A stretch of DNA of 12,382 nucleotides, from NCBI GenBank assembly GCA_947440895.1, contig CANETO010000023.1:1-12382 (forward strand). Direction: 5' to 3'. Each line of letters starts with the position of its first letter. Positions within the stretch are counted from its first letter, which is position 1. A program made the position numbers and the translations under genes. Of this stretch, positions 1-6,613 are shown piece by piece. Under the pieces are notes generated by a model that had not been told where the DNA came from, did no database searches, and was given only the letters and a program-made list of their open reading frames with translations. This DNA is from Planctomycetaceae bacterium (GTDB lineage: Bacteria; Planctomycetota; Planctomycetia; Pirellulales; UBA1268).

Positions 1-56
1 GGCTCGGCGAACACGTCGTGGACGGTTGTAGGTCTTCTCCGCCGAGGCGCCCTCAT

Positions 57-110
57 GCTCACTTCGGTGTCCGGGGAGCCCGCCCTCATCGATAGGCATG
101 GCACGATGCC
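57..110. repeat. 54-bp direct repeat, copy 1
   Basis: It matches 179-232 at an offset of 122 bases with five differences in 54 positions by eye. The shared core includes GGTGTCCGGGGAGCCCGCCC. Its right part forms the 8-bp stem of the hairpin at 96-114, so repeat and hairpin overlap. Read on the minus strand, both copies encode M-x-IDEGGLPGHRSE, and the two differences inside the IDEGGLPGHRSE part are synonymous. The copies are in different frames relative to each other, which argues against one continuous protein repeat. Confidence 0.85.
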
Positions 111-114
111 ATGC
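96..114. repeat. Perfect 8-bp hairpin with CGA loop
   Basis: GCATGGCA (96-103) pairs perfectly with TGCCATGC (107-114) around the three-base loop CGA. There is no T-run after it on either strand, so it is not a typical intrinsic terminator. It shares the central CACGATG with the hairpin at 142-168. Confidence 0.8.
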
Positions 115-123
115 GCAGCACCG

Positions 124-138
124 GCAAACTGCGTTTGC
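124..138. repeat. Perfect 6-bp hairpin with TGC loop
   Basis: GCAAAC (124-129) pairs with GTTTGC (133-138) around the loop TGC. It is the middle of three consecutive hairpins, each with a three-base loop, lying between the two direct repeats. Confidence 0.7.
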
Positions 139-141
139 ATA

Positions 142-168
142 GAAAAAACGACACGATGTCGTGTTTTT
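142..168. terminator. A/T-flanked hairpin, possible bidirectional terminator
   Basis: CGACA (149-153) pairs with TGTCG (157-161) around the loop CGA. The stem extends outward through A148-T162, one A-G mismatch, and the A-run 143-146 pairing with the T-run 164-167. A GC-containing stem ending in a T-run on the plus strand and, by symmetry, on the minus strand fits an intrinsic terminator usable in both directions. No gene is convincingly placed to use it, so the role is inferred. Confidence 0.4.
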
Positions 169-178
169 CGTGAAGACA

Positions 179-232
179 GCTCGCTTCGGTGTCCGGGGAG
201 CCCGCCCTCGTCGATCAGCATGGCAGGATGCC
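179..232. repeat. 54-bp direct repeat, copy 2
   Basis: This is the second copy of the repeat at 57-110. Its hairpin is decayed: only a 4-bp stem (GGCA 222-225 with TGCC 229-232, loop GGA) remains, against 8 bp in copy 1. The copies are direct, not inverted, and 68 bases of hairpin-forming sequence separate them. I do not recognise the family. It could be a dispersed intergenic repeat of this genome. Confidence 0.85.
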
Positions 233-313
233 GGTGATTCACGCTAAGCGGAGCCGGGGGTCGGGGTAAGCCGGAGCGAGTTGGGGTATCCTGCCCTCGA
301 GTCGGAGGCTTTC

Positions 314-328
314 ACCGCCCCCGGCGGT
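314..328. repeat. 6-bp GC-rich hairpin upstream of secreted protein gene
   Basis: ACCGCC (314-319) pairs with GGCGGT (323-328) around the loop CCC, and two further T residues follow. The T-run is too short for a convincing terminator. It could mark the end of a transcript entering from the left or be part of the control region of the gene starting at 433. Confidence 0.35.
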
Positions 329-432
329 TTGGACCGCTCGACGCGTATTGGCCTTGAGCCGGGCGGCGGGATTCCCGACAGTCTGCTGTGTTCCAGACCC
401 CGGCAGGCCGGGGCCGCCCCGTGGAAGCAGCC

Positions 433-1338
433 ATGGCTCGTCTGTTCCTCCTCATCCTGCTGACAACCGTCGCGTGTGCCGCGGCGGCAGCCCAGGCCCA
501 GGAAATCCTGCCCACGCCGCCCGTCGCGCAGCCCAATCCGTTCTCGCCGCTCCCCGAAGGCACCGTCATCGGCCCCGGAGGCCCGATCGTGCCCGGCCCG
601 CCCCCGCTACCAAAAAACTCGGCGGTCATTCCGCCGCTGGATGCCGAGACCGTCTGGATGCAAATGGTCGACGTGGTTGATGACTACTTCAAGATCGCGG
701 CAGAGAACCGCGTGGTGTTTTCCAACGGCGTGCCCGCCGAGGGCCGGATCGACACCTTTCCGCAGACCGGCTCGACGCTTCTCGAGCCGTGGCGGGGCGA
801 CTCCATCGGATTTCGCGAGCGGCTCGAGTCGACGCTCCAGTCGATCCGCCGGATCGGCACGATGCGACTGATTCCCGACCCGGGCGGCTGGCGGATCGAG
901 GCGGTGGTGCTCAAAGAACTGGAAAATATGCCCCGGCCGATGATGGCCACCACGGGTGGCGCCTCGTTTCGCAATGATGATTCGCTCTACCGCTACGGCA
1001 CGCCACTTCCCACGCTCGGCCAGCAGGTGGGCGACCAGCCACGGCCGGTCGCCGCTCCCACGCCGAATCTCGGCTGGATTCCGCTCGGTCGCGACCCCCT
1101 TCTGGAACAACGCCTCCTGTCGAATGTGCTCGCCAAATTGGGCGTGGCCGCCGTGCCACAGTCGGAGCCCGCCTACCAGTCACCGCAGGGTCCGGCTGGC
1201 GGCATCGGCATGCCGGCAGCCGCGCCACCGCGCACACCGATATTCGGCGCCCCGATCCCACCGGAGCAACTGCCCCCTGGCGCCGTCATCGCGCCGGGGC
1301 CACCCGTGCCGGTCGAGTCACTGCCACTGCCGAAGTGA
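433..1338 (+). CDS. Secreted proline-rich hypothetical protein, planctomycete-type family
   Basis: The 301-residue product starts with a signal peptide: Arg3, a hydrophobic run at 4-14, then an Ala/Gln-rich stretch with likely cleavage after AQA near residue 22. Cys15 follows T-V-A, only a weak lipobox, so a lipoprotein is possible but less likely. The mature protein has a proline-rich arm (about 24-68), a mixed folded core (about 70-236) and a proline/alanine-rich tail (about 240-301). Core landmarks are VVDDYF (81-86), EGRIDTFP (103-110), ERLESTLQSIRR (129-140), KELE (161-164) and GWIPLGRD (214-221). I remember this motif order from uncharacterised conserved planctomycete proteins; no function is known to me. 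An in-frame ATG at 388 would bury the signal peptide behind 15 polar residues, and the 433 ATG has GGAAG at 423-427, so I chose 433. It converges on ilvD with a 10-bp gap and no room for a separate terminator. Confidence 0.85.
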   Translation: MARLFLLILLTTVACAAAAAQAQEILPTPPVAQPNPFSPLPEGTVIGPGGPIVPGPPPLPKNSAVIPPLDAETVWMQMVDVVDDYFKIAAENRVVFSNGVPAEGRIDTFPQTGSTLLEPWRGDSIGFRERLESTLQSIRRIGTMRLIPDPGGWRIEAVVLKELENMPRPMMATTGGASFRNDDSLYRYGTPLPTLGQQVGDQPRPVAAPTPNLGWIPLGRDPLLEQRLLSNVLAKLGVAAVPQSEPAYQSPQGPAGGIGMPAAAPPRTPIFGAPIPPEQLPPGAVIAPGPPVPVESLPLPK

Positions 1339-1348
1339 CGCCTTCCGT

Positions 1349-3046
1349 CTACTCGTCCGTCACGCAGCCGAGCGACGCCGGTTGCACGCAGCGGATGTAT
1401 TTCGCGAGGATGCCTCGAGTGGCCTTGAGCGGCGGTGCCTCCCACTCCTTGCGACGGCGGCGAATCTCGTCTTCCGACACCTCCATGTCGATCGTCGCCG
1501 TGTCGGCGTCGATCACGACCACGTCCCCATCGCACACCAGCGCGATCGGCCCGCCTTCCTGAGCCTCGGGCACGACATGCCCGACGATGAAGCCGTGCGA
1601 ACCGCCCGAAAACCGCCCATCGGTGATCAGGGCGACGTCGTTGCCAAGGCCGGCACCGACAAGCGCCGAGGTCGGCGTGAGCATCTCCGGCATCCCCGGG
1701 CCACCCTTGGGCCCCTCGTAGCGGATGATTACCACATCGCCCCGCTGGATCGCCCCCTGCTCCAGAGCCGCCAGCATCGCCTCTTCGCTGTCGAACACGC
1801 GGGCCGGACCGCGAAACCGCGAGCCCTCCTTGCCGGTGATCTTGGCCACGGCACTGCCGGGCGCCAGATTGCCGTGAAGGATGGTGATGTGCCCGGTCGG
1901 TTTGATCGGGTGCTCCACCGGCTGGATGATCTTCTGCCCGGCGGCCAGTCCCTTGCTCGAGGCGAGGTTTTCCGCCAGCGTCTTGCCGGTGACGGTCATG
2001 CAGTCGCCATCGAGGAGCCCCTTGTCGAGCAGATACTTCATCAGGCCGCTCGTGCCGCCGATCGTATGCAGATCCTCCTGCACGAATTTGCCGCTTGGCT
2101 TCAGGTCGGCGATGTAGGGCACGCGGCGCGAGACCCGCTGGAAATCGGCCGGTTCGAGGGGCACATCGACTGCTCGCGCCATCGCGATCAGATGGAGCAC
2201 GGCATTGGTCGAACCGCCGAGCGCCATCACCGTCACGATCGCGTTTTCAAAGGCCCGCCGAGTCATGATGTCGCGGGGCTTGAGGTCGAGTTCCAGGAGG
2301 CGGTGGATCGCCGCGCCCGCCCGCTGGCACTCGTCGAGTTTGCCGGCATTCTCTGCGGGGATCGAGGCGCTGTCGGGCAGTGCCATGCCTAGGGCCTCGA
2401 TCGCCGTGGCCATGGTGTTGGCCGTGTACATGCCGCCGCAGGCACCGGCGCCTGGACAGGAGCGACGCACGATGTCACCACGGCGGGCATCGTCGATCCG
2501 TCCGGCGACATACTCGCCGTAGCACTGGAACGCCGACACGATGTCGAGCGGCGTGCCGTCGGCCAAGTGGCCGGGGCGGATCGTGCCGCCGTAGACCATC
2601 AGGGCAGGGCGGTTGAGCCGTCCCATCGCGATCAGGCAGCCCGGCATGTTCTTGTCGCAGCCAGGAATGGCGACCAGCCCGTCATACCACTGGGCCTGCA
2701 TGACCGTCTCGATCGAGTCGGCGATGACGTCGCGGGACGGGAGCGAGAAGCTCATGCCGTCGGTGCCCATCGAAATGCCGTCGCTGACCCCGATGGTGTT
2801 GAACCGCATGCCCACCATCCCGGCTGCGGTGACCCCCTCGCGGACCCGCGCCGCCAGTTTGTCCAAATGCATGTTGCAGGTATTGCCCTCGTACCACATG
2901 CTGGCGATGCCGACCTGCGGCTTGTCGAGGTCGCTTGGGCTGAGGCCGGTACCCAGCAGCATGGCCTGCGAGGCCCCCTGCGAACGGGGCTGGGTGATCC
3001 GGGAACTGTAGCGGTTGAGAATGCTGGTGGCGGTTGTCGTGGTCAT
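1349..3046 (-). CDS. ilvD: Dihydroxy-acid dehydratase
   Basis: This 565-residue enzyme converts 2,3-dihydroxy-3-methyl-acids to 2-oxo acids, the third common step of valine and isoleucine synthesis (and hence leucine), in the cytoplasm. The length is normal for IlvD. Three cysteines expected to hold the iron-sulfur cluster are visible: Cys57 (EGNTCNMH), Cys130 (GCDKNMPG) and Cys203 (GACGGMYTANTM). Further landmarks are GVSDGISMGTDGMSFSLPSR (86-105), ALGGSTNAVLHL (275-286) and GRFSGGSHG (477-485). The related 6-phosphogluconate dehydratase is longer, so IlvD is preferred. The ATG is preceded by AGGAAA (plus-strand 3052-3057) five bases upstream. The stop is TAG. No other ilv or leu gene lies nearby. 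It diverges from the HAD gene across 67 bp. Confidence 0.97.
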   Translation of the reverse strand: MTTTTATSILNRYSSRITQPRSQGASQAMLLGTGLSPSDLDKPQVGIASMWYEGNTCNMHLDKLAARVREGVTAAGMVGMRFNTIGVSDGISMGTDGMSFSLPSRDVIADSIETVMQAQWYDGLVAIPGCDKNMPGCLIAMGRLNRPALMVYGGTIRPGHLADGTPLDIVSAFQCYGEYVAGRIDDARRGDIVRRSCPGAGACGGMYTANTMATAIEALGMALPDSASIPAENAGKLDECQRAGAAIHRLLELDLKPRDIMTRRAFENAIVTVMALGGSTNAVLHLIAMARAVDVPLEPADFQRVSRRVPYIADLKPSGKFVQEDLHTIGGTSGLMKYLLDKGLLDGDCMTVTGKTLAENLASSKGLAAGQKIIQPVEHPIKPTGHITILHGNLAPGSAVAKITGKEGSRFRGPARVFDSEEAMLAALEQGAIQRGDVVIIRYEGPKGGPGMPEMLTPTSALVGAGLGNDVALITDGRFSGGSHGFIVGHVVPEAQEGGPIALVCDGDVVVIDADTATIDMEVSEDEIRRRRKEWEAPPLKATRGILAKYIRCVQPASLGCVTDE

Positions 3047-3070
3047 GGCGGTTTCCTGCGGGTTGGGTGC

Positions 3071-3099
3071 AGAATAGTGTTCTCGTCTCTTGTTTGAAA
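3071..3099 (-). promoter_or_regulatory. Possible ilvD promoter
   Basis: Read on the minus strand, TTTCAA (complement of 3094-3099) and TATTCT (complement of 3071-3076) are spaced by exactly 17 bases and lie just upstream of the ilvD Shine-Dalgarno. The matches to sigma-70 consensus are moderate (3 of 6 and 4 of 6). This AT-richer patch is the only promoter-like sequence in the short divergent region. Confidence 0.3.
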
Positions 3100-3113
3100 G
3101 ATGCAGGTGAAAG

Positions 3114-3746
3114 GTGCTGGAGCCGGTTCGTCCCGAATTCGTCTACCTCGACATGGGGAACGTGATCGTTTCGTTCGACCGCGATCGGGCCTTTCGGCAG
3201 ATGGCCGCGGTCAGTGGCGGCGACCCGGAGGCCATTCGCGACGCGGTCATGGCGGGAGGCCTGCATGAAGCCAGCGAACGGGGTGCGATCGAGTGGCCGG
3301 AATTTCACGCCGAGTTCTCCCGGCGGACGGGCACGACCTCCGATCCCGAAGCTCTCGCCCACGCCGCCAGCGACATGTTCTCACTCAAGATCGATATGCT
3401 GCCGGTGATTGCCGGTCTGGAGCGGACTGGCTGCGGGCTGGGCATCCTTTCCAACACCTGCGGCCCTCACTGGGAGCATCTGCTCGCGAAGCGGTATTCG
3501 GTTCTGCCCGGGCATTTCCGGGAGATTGTGCTCAGCCACGAAGTGCGGGCGATCAAGCCGGAGCCCGATATCTACACGATCGCGGCCAAGCGGGCCGGGG
3601 TACCGCCGGACCGGATCTTCTTCTGCGACGACATCCCCGCCCATGTTGACGCCGCCCGTGCCGCTGGTTGGCAGGCGGAGGTCTTCACGTCGGCCGGGGG
3701 CCTCATCGACGCCCTTGATCGCAGGGGCCTGAAGCTGGGGCTCTAA
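3114..3746 (+). CDS. HAD-superfamily phosphatase, YihX-like
   Basis: The 210-residue product is a haloacid dehalogenase-type hydrolase of subfamily IA with a helical cap. Motif I is LDMGNV with nucleophile Asp13, motif II is LSNT with Ser113, motif III is Lys148 in AIKPEPD, and motif IV is FFCDDIP with Asp172 and Asp173. The overall pattern resembles E. coli YihX (DLGNV, LSNTN, KPE, FFDDN), a sugar-phosphate phosphatase, but the substrate here is unknown. Motif I has Gly where many HADs carry the second, acid/base Asp; this is normal for the YihX-like group. The start is GTG at 3114. It is preceded by AGGTGA (3105-3110), an in-frame TGA sits at 3108-3110, and later starts would remove motif I. 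It diverges from ilvD and converges on the glutaredoxin-like gene. Nothing shows a metabolic link to either. Confidence 0.9.
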   Translation: MLEPVRPEFVYLDMGNVIVSFDRDRAFRQMAAVSGGDPEAIRDAVMAGGLHEASERGAIEWPEFHAEFSRRTGTTSDPEALAHAASDMFSLKIDMLPVIAGLERTGCGLGILSNTCGPHWEHLLAKRYSVLPGHFREIVLSHEVRAIKPEPDIYTIAAKRAGVPPDRIFFCDDIPAHVDAARAAGWQAEVFTSAGGLIDALDRRGLKLGL

Positions 3747-3757
3747 ACGTCTGGTCC

Positions 3758-3788
3758 ACACGTGTCAGGCCGTGTCCCGGGGCCCCGG
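3758..3788. repeat. Palindromes between convergent genes
   Basis: The 55-bp gap between the HAD stop and the glutaredoxin stop holds an 8-bp palindrome ACACGTGT (3758-3765) and a perfect 12-bp palindrome CCGGGGCCCCGG (3777-3788). The second is embedded in a tandem duplication of GGCCGTGTCC (starting about 3768 and 3787). It may help transcripts from both sides end here, but there is no T-run, so a terminator role is only inferred. Confidence 0.4.
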
Positions 3789-3801
3789 CCGTGTCCGGGG
3801 G

Positions 3802-4038
3802 TCATGCCGTCAGCGAACGCATCAGGCCAGCCAGAGTGGCCTCGTCAAACCGCCCCTCCACCACAACGACGCCGTCGACGGTGAGCACCGGCACCCGGGA
3901 GCCGTAGAGCCGCTCCAGGTCGGGATGGGCGTCGACGTCGACCAATTCCACGGTGGCCGTGGAGGCGTAGGCCGCCAGCATGTCCTCCGCCGCCTCGCAG
4001 AGATGGCAGCCCCGACGCGTATAAAGCGAAAACACCAT
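3802..4038 (-). CDS. Glutaredoxin-like thioredoxin-fold protein
   Basis: This 78-residue cytoplasmic protein begins with a beta strand and a Cys11-His-Leu-Cys14 redox motif in YTRRGCHLC. It has the expected cis-proline site at Val49-Pro50 and ends in a helix; the length and order fit the short glutaredoxin-like (DUF836) family. Members are thought to act as small thiol-disulfide or metal-handling proteins, but the partner here is unknown. The frame stays open upstream of the chosen ATG on the minus strand, but this ATG sits directly before the conserved first strand and anything longer would overlap the divergent kinase gene. No Shine-Dalgarno is visible. TATACA (complement of 4047-4052) lies eight bases upstream, so the transcript could be nearly leaderless. 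Confidence 0.85.
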   Translation of the reverse strand: MVFSLYTRRGCHLCEAAEDMLAAYASTATVELVDVDAHPDLERLYGSRVPVLTVDGVVVVEGRFDEATLAGLMRSLTA

Positions 4039-4048
4039 AGCTTGGATG

Positions 4049-4054
4049 TATAAC
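4049..4054 (+). promoter_or_regulatory. Possible -10 box for kinase gene (overlapping one for the divergent gene)
   Basis: TATAAC matches the -10 consensus at five of six positions and sits 69 bases before the kinase ATG at 4124. The same AT-rich spot read on the minus strand gives TATACA for the glutaredoxin-like gene. No good -35 element is visible. If used, transcription would start near 4061 and exclude the alternative kinase start at 4046. Confidence 0.3.
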
Positions 4055-4123
4055 AGAGCGAGGCGGCCGGGCCAGCCGTATGCTTTTCGCGACAGAGACC
4101 AGACCACCTCGATCATCCCCCGC

Positions 4124-5758
4124 ATGCCTGATTCCGTCCCCATTCCGGATGTTCCTTCCGCGCCAGCACAGACGCTGGAGGAATTTCTTCGCGTGGCGCA
4201 AGCCAGTGGTCTGGTGGATTCTGACCAGCTCGACCAGGCCATCGCCCCCTGGAAGGCCGTCATGGGCCCGGTCCCTGAGGACTGTTTCCAGGCCCTCCGC
4301 GATCGGGGGCTCCTGACGAGCTGGCAGATCGAGCAGCTTCGTCGAGGACGCCACAAGGGGTTCGTGCTCGGCAAGTACAAACTGCTGAGACTCCTTGGCT
4401 CGGGCGGTATGAGCAGCGTCTATCTCGCGGAGCATGCCACCCTCCACAACAAGGTGGCCATCAAAGTGCTGCCGGTGAAACGGGTCAACAAGACCTCCTA
4501 CCTCGCCCGCTTCGAGCGCGAGGCGCGGTCGTCGGCCCGGCTCAACCATCCTCACATCGCCCGGGCCTTCGATCTCGATTCCTCAGGTGCCATCCACTTC
4601 ATCGTGATGGAATACATCGACGGCACCGATCTGCAGGCGCGGGTGAAGAAGGACGGCCCACTGCCGGTGCGTGTGGCTGCCGACTTCATCCAACAGGCGG
4701 CCCTGGGTCTGCACTACGCCCATGAAGAGGGGCTCGTGCACCGCGATATCAAGCCAGCCAATCTGATCGTCGACACGCGGGGACACATCAAGATTCTCGA
4801 TCTTGGGCTGGCACTGGCCAATGACGACGAGGATGGCTCGCTCACCAAAGAGCACGATGAAAAGGTGCTGGGTACCGCCGACTACCTGTCGCCTGAGCAG
4901 GCCCGTAACAGCCATCTGGCCGACCGCCGATCCGATATTTATTCGCTCGGATGCACGCTCTACTACCTGCTCGTGGGCCGGGCTCCCTTTGCAAAGGGCT
5001 CGTTGGCCGAACGCATCCGCGGGCACATGAACGAGCCCGCCCCCAACCCTCTGGACACGCGGCCCGACGTGCCGAGCGCCATCGTCGAACTCTACTTCCG
5101 GATGATGGAGAAGCACCCCGACGCACGGCAGCAGACGGCACAGGAAGTGGCCGACTCGCTTGCCGTCTGGCTGGCCAGTGCCGAAGCCGGGACCGGCAGA
5201 CCACGGGTAGAGCCACCGAGTCGGTCATCCCTCCGCAGGACCACCGACAACACGACCGGCGCAGGCGACCCGGTCCGTCCCTCCACCGGACTCACCGACC
5301 AGCGGAGTGCGATCGCACCGCCGCCGGCTGTCACGCTCCGCGGCCCCGGCAGCGGCGTGTCTGGCGGTTCTGTGAGCGGACTGGGCAGCGGCTCCGGCCT
5401 GCGGTCGGCTGTCGATCTGCATAGCCTGTCACTGACGCCACCACCGTCGAGCGCATCCCGCTCCACCCAACGGCTCCCGGCAGTTTTTCCGCCGATGACG
5501 CCCCGGGCGGCCCGTCCGGGCGGCACGACCCCGACACCTGTGTCCAAGGCCTCCACACCGGCCGAGCCCATCGCCAAGCCGGTAGCATCCGGCGGCAACT
5601 GGCTATGGAGGCGTCATGCCGGGCTGCCTCTGATGGCATGGCTCGTCGGCGGCTTCCTGCTGGCATGGGCGATTGCAGTGACCGCCTGGCTGTTGCTTGG
5701 CAGTTTGGGAAGTCAGAAAGCGATACCCCCAGCGAACATCGCGTCCCCCGGTGTTTGA
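4124..5758 (+). CDS. Membrane-anchored serine/threonine protein kinase
   Basis: The 544-residue Hanks-type kinase has four parts. Residues 14-80 form a helical module (FLRVAQASGLV to LLTSWQIEQL) typical of planctomycete kinases. Residues 85-350 are the catalytic domain: glycine loop GSGGMSS (92-98), Lys114 in VAIK, Glu133 in FEREAR, HRDIKPAN (206-213) with Asp208, DLG (226-228) in place of DFG, and SPE (256-258). All key residues are present, so it should be active. Residues about 354-495 are a low-complexity linker rich in Ser, Thr, Pro and Gly. One transmembrane helix (501-526) leaves an 18-residue tail outside, so the kinase faces the cytoplasm and has no visible sensor domain. I start at 4124 because the family N-terminus follows directly; the in-frame ATG at 4046 would add 26 unlikely residues. 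No Shine-Dalgarno is seen. Substrates are unknown. Confidence 0.93.
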   Translation: MPDSVPIPDVPSAPAQTLEEFLRVAQASGLVDSDQLDQAIAPWKAVMGPVPEDCFQALRDRGLLTSWQIEQLRRGRHKGFVLGKYKLLRLLGSGGMSSVYLAEHATLHNKVAIKVLPVKRVNKTSYLARFEREARSSARLNHPHIARAFDLDSSGAIHFIVMEYIDGTDLQARVKKDGPLPVRVAADFIQQAALGLHYAHEEGLVHRDIKPANLIVDTRGHIKILDLGLALANDDEDGSLTKEHDEKVLGTADYLSPEQARNSHLADRRSDIYSLGCTLYYLLVGRAPFAKGSLAERIRGHMNEPAPNPLDTRPDVPSAIVELYFRMMEKHPDARQQTAQEVADSLAVWLASAEAGTGRPRVEPPSRSSLRRTTDNTTGAGDPVRPSTGLTDQRSAIAPPPAVTLRGPGSGVSGGSVSGLGSGSGLRSAVDLHSLSLTPPPSSASRSTQRLPAVFPPMTPRAARPGGTTPTPVSKASTPAEPIAKPVASGGNWLWRRHAGLPLMAWLVGGFLLAWAIAVTAWLLLGSLGSQKAIPPANIASPGV

Positions 5759-5765
5759 GTCAGCC

Positions 5766-5786
5766 ACCGGCTCCCACTCAGCCGGT
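5766..5786. terminator. Hairpin between kinase and surE ends
   Basis: ACCGGCT (5766-5772) pairs perfectly with AGCCGGT (5780-5786) around a 7-base loop. It begins 8 bases after the kinase stop and overlaps the surE stop codon (5778-5780), in a convergent gap of only 19 bp, so it could end transcripts from both sides. There is no T-run, so it would be a weak or factor-dependent terminator. Confidence 0.4.
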
Positions 5787-6551
5787 AGCCGGCGTGATCT
5801 GCCACGGCCCTTCAGCGAGGTCGGCCAGGCGGGTACGGTGAGTGAGGTCGTAATCGAGCGGCGTGAGCGTGACCTTGCCGGCGGCCAGCGCCGTCACGTC
5901 CGACTCGTGTGGCGACGGCGGCGGGGGCGGATCGTTCGTGGCCCAGTAATACGAACGGCCGCGGGGATCGACCCGCCGTTCAAAGGCCTCGCCGTAGCGG
6001 GCGATGCTCATCGGCACGACCCGCAGTTCCGGCGTACCGCGGAGGGCCCGCGTCGGAATGTTGATGTTGTAGAGGCTGCCTGCGACAGGACGGCGGGCAA
6101 GCAGCCCGGAGAGCACGTCTGTGGCGATTTCGGCGGCCCGATCGTAGTCGGCGTGTTCATCCCACTCGAGCGAGACCGCGATGCTCGTGATCCCGAAGAA
6201 GGCTCCTTCGATGGCAGCGGCCACCGTGCCGGAGTAGAGCACATTGATGCCGGCGTTGAGGCCGCTGTTGATCCCGCTGACGACAAGGTCAGGCCGCCGC
6301 GGACAAAACTCCGAGATGCCGAGTTTGACGGCATCGGCCGGACTCCCATCGACGGCCCAGCCACGGCTCCGCGAGCCGTCGAAAACCTCCTTGGCGGTCA
6401 ACGGCGTGAGAAACGTGATCGCATGTCCCACGCCGCTCTGCTCGGTCGAAGGAGCCACCACGCTCACCTCCCCGAGCTTTCGCAGGGCCCGTTCCAGAGC
6501 GGCCAGACCGGGGGCAAAAATGCCGTCGTCGTTGGTGAGGAGCGTCAACAT
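5778..6551 (-). CDS. surE: 5'/3'-nucleotidase SurE
   Basis: The 257-residue product is a SurE phosphatase, which removes phosphate from nucleoside 5'- and 3'-monophosphates in a metal-dependent reaction in the cytoplasm and is linked to stationary-phase and stress survival in E. coli. Metal-site residues are visible: TNDDG (6-10, Asp8 and Asp9), Ser39 in EQSG, and Asn95 in SGINSGLN. GSPADAV (69-75) and YSGTVAAAIEG (106-116) also match the family. The length is normal. A short proline run (DPPPPPSP) near residue 207 lies in the variable C-terminal part. The ATG at 6551 places NDDG at the usual distance. The 20 bases before it are pyrimidine-rich with no Shine-Dalgarno. It converges on the kinase and diverges from guaA. 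Confidence 0.95.
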   Translation of the reverse strand: MLTLLTNDDGIFAPGLAALERALRKLGEVSVVAPSTEQSGVGHAITFLTPLTAKEVFDGSRSRGWAVDGSPADAVKLGISEFCPRRPDLVVSGINSGLNAGINVLYSGTVAAAIEGAFFGITSIAVSLEWDEHADYDRAAEIATDVLSGLLARRPVAGSLYNINIPTRALRGTPELRVVPMSIARYGEAFERRVDPRGRSYYWATNDPPPPPSPHESDVTALAAGKVTLTPLDYDLTHRTRLADLAEGPWQITPATG

Positions 6552-6607
6552 GGTGCGGACAGATGGGGGGAAGGGGCCGACACAGCCGCCGGAAAGGCAG
6601 ACCCCAG

Positions 6608-6613
6608 ACTATA
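6608..6613 (-). promoter_or_regulatory. Possible surE -10 box
   Basis: The minus strand reads TATAGT here (five of six consensus bases), 57 bases upstream of the surE start. No convincing -35 element lies at the right distance. It lies about 55 bases from the guaA -10 box in the divergent region. Confidence 0.3.

Larger units (their letters stand above)
1..432. other. Intergenic or gene-poor region with repeats and hairpins
   Basis: I see no convincing complete gene here. The region holds a 54-bp direct repeat in two copies (57-110 and 179-232), three tight hairpins between or overlapping them (96-114, 124-138, 142-168), and another small hairpin at 314-328. A minus-strand frame is open from an ATG at 221 to the left edge, and an ATG at 56-54 lies in that same frame. 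A gene running off the left edge therefore cannot be excluded, but the frame crosses the repeats and hairpins and includes AGA codons unlike the neighbouring genes, so I do not call it. The right part (about 330-432) must hold the promoter of the secreted protein gene, but no clear -10/-35 pair is visible. Confidence 0.5.

Noticed and set aside
57..232. A CRISPR array
   Set aside because: There are only two long imperfect repeats, the interval between them forms hairpins rather than being unique spacer-like sequence, and no cas gene is present.
55..237. A 60-codon plus-strand open frame at the left edge
   Set aside because: It is made of the direct repeats and hairpins, is rich in Cys/Ser/Pro/Arg, and has no ribosome site.
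956..2392. A 478-codon plus-strand open frame over the end of the secreted protein gene and opposite ilvD
   Set aside because: It is the GC-driven shadow of ilvD: basic, low-complexity composition, no recognisable motif, and it contradicts the intact ilvD with all three cluster cysteines.
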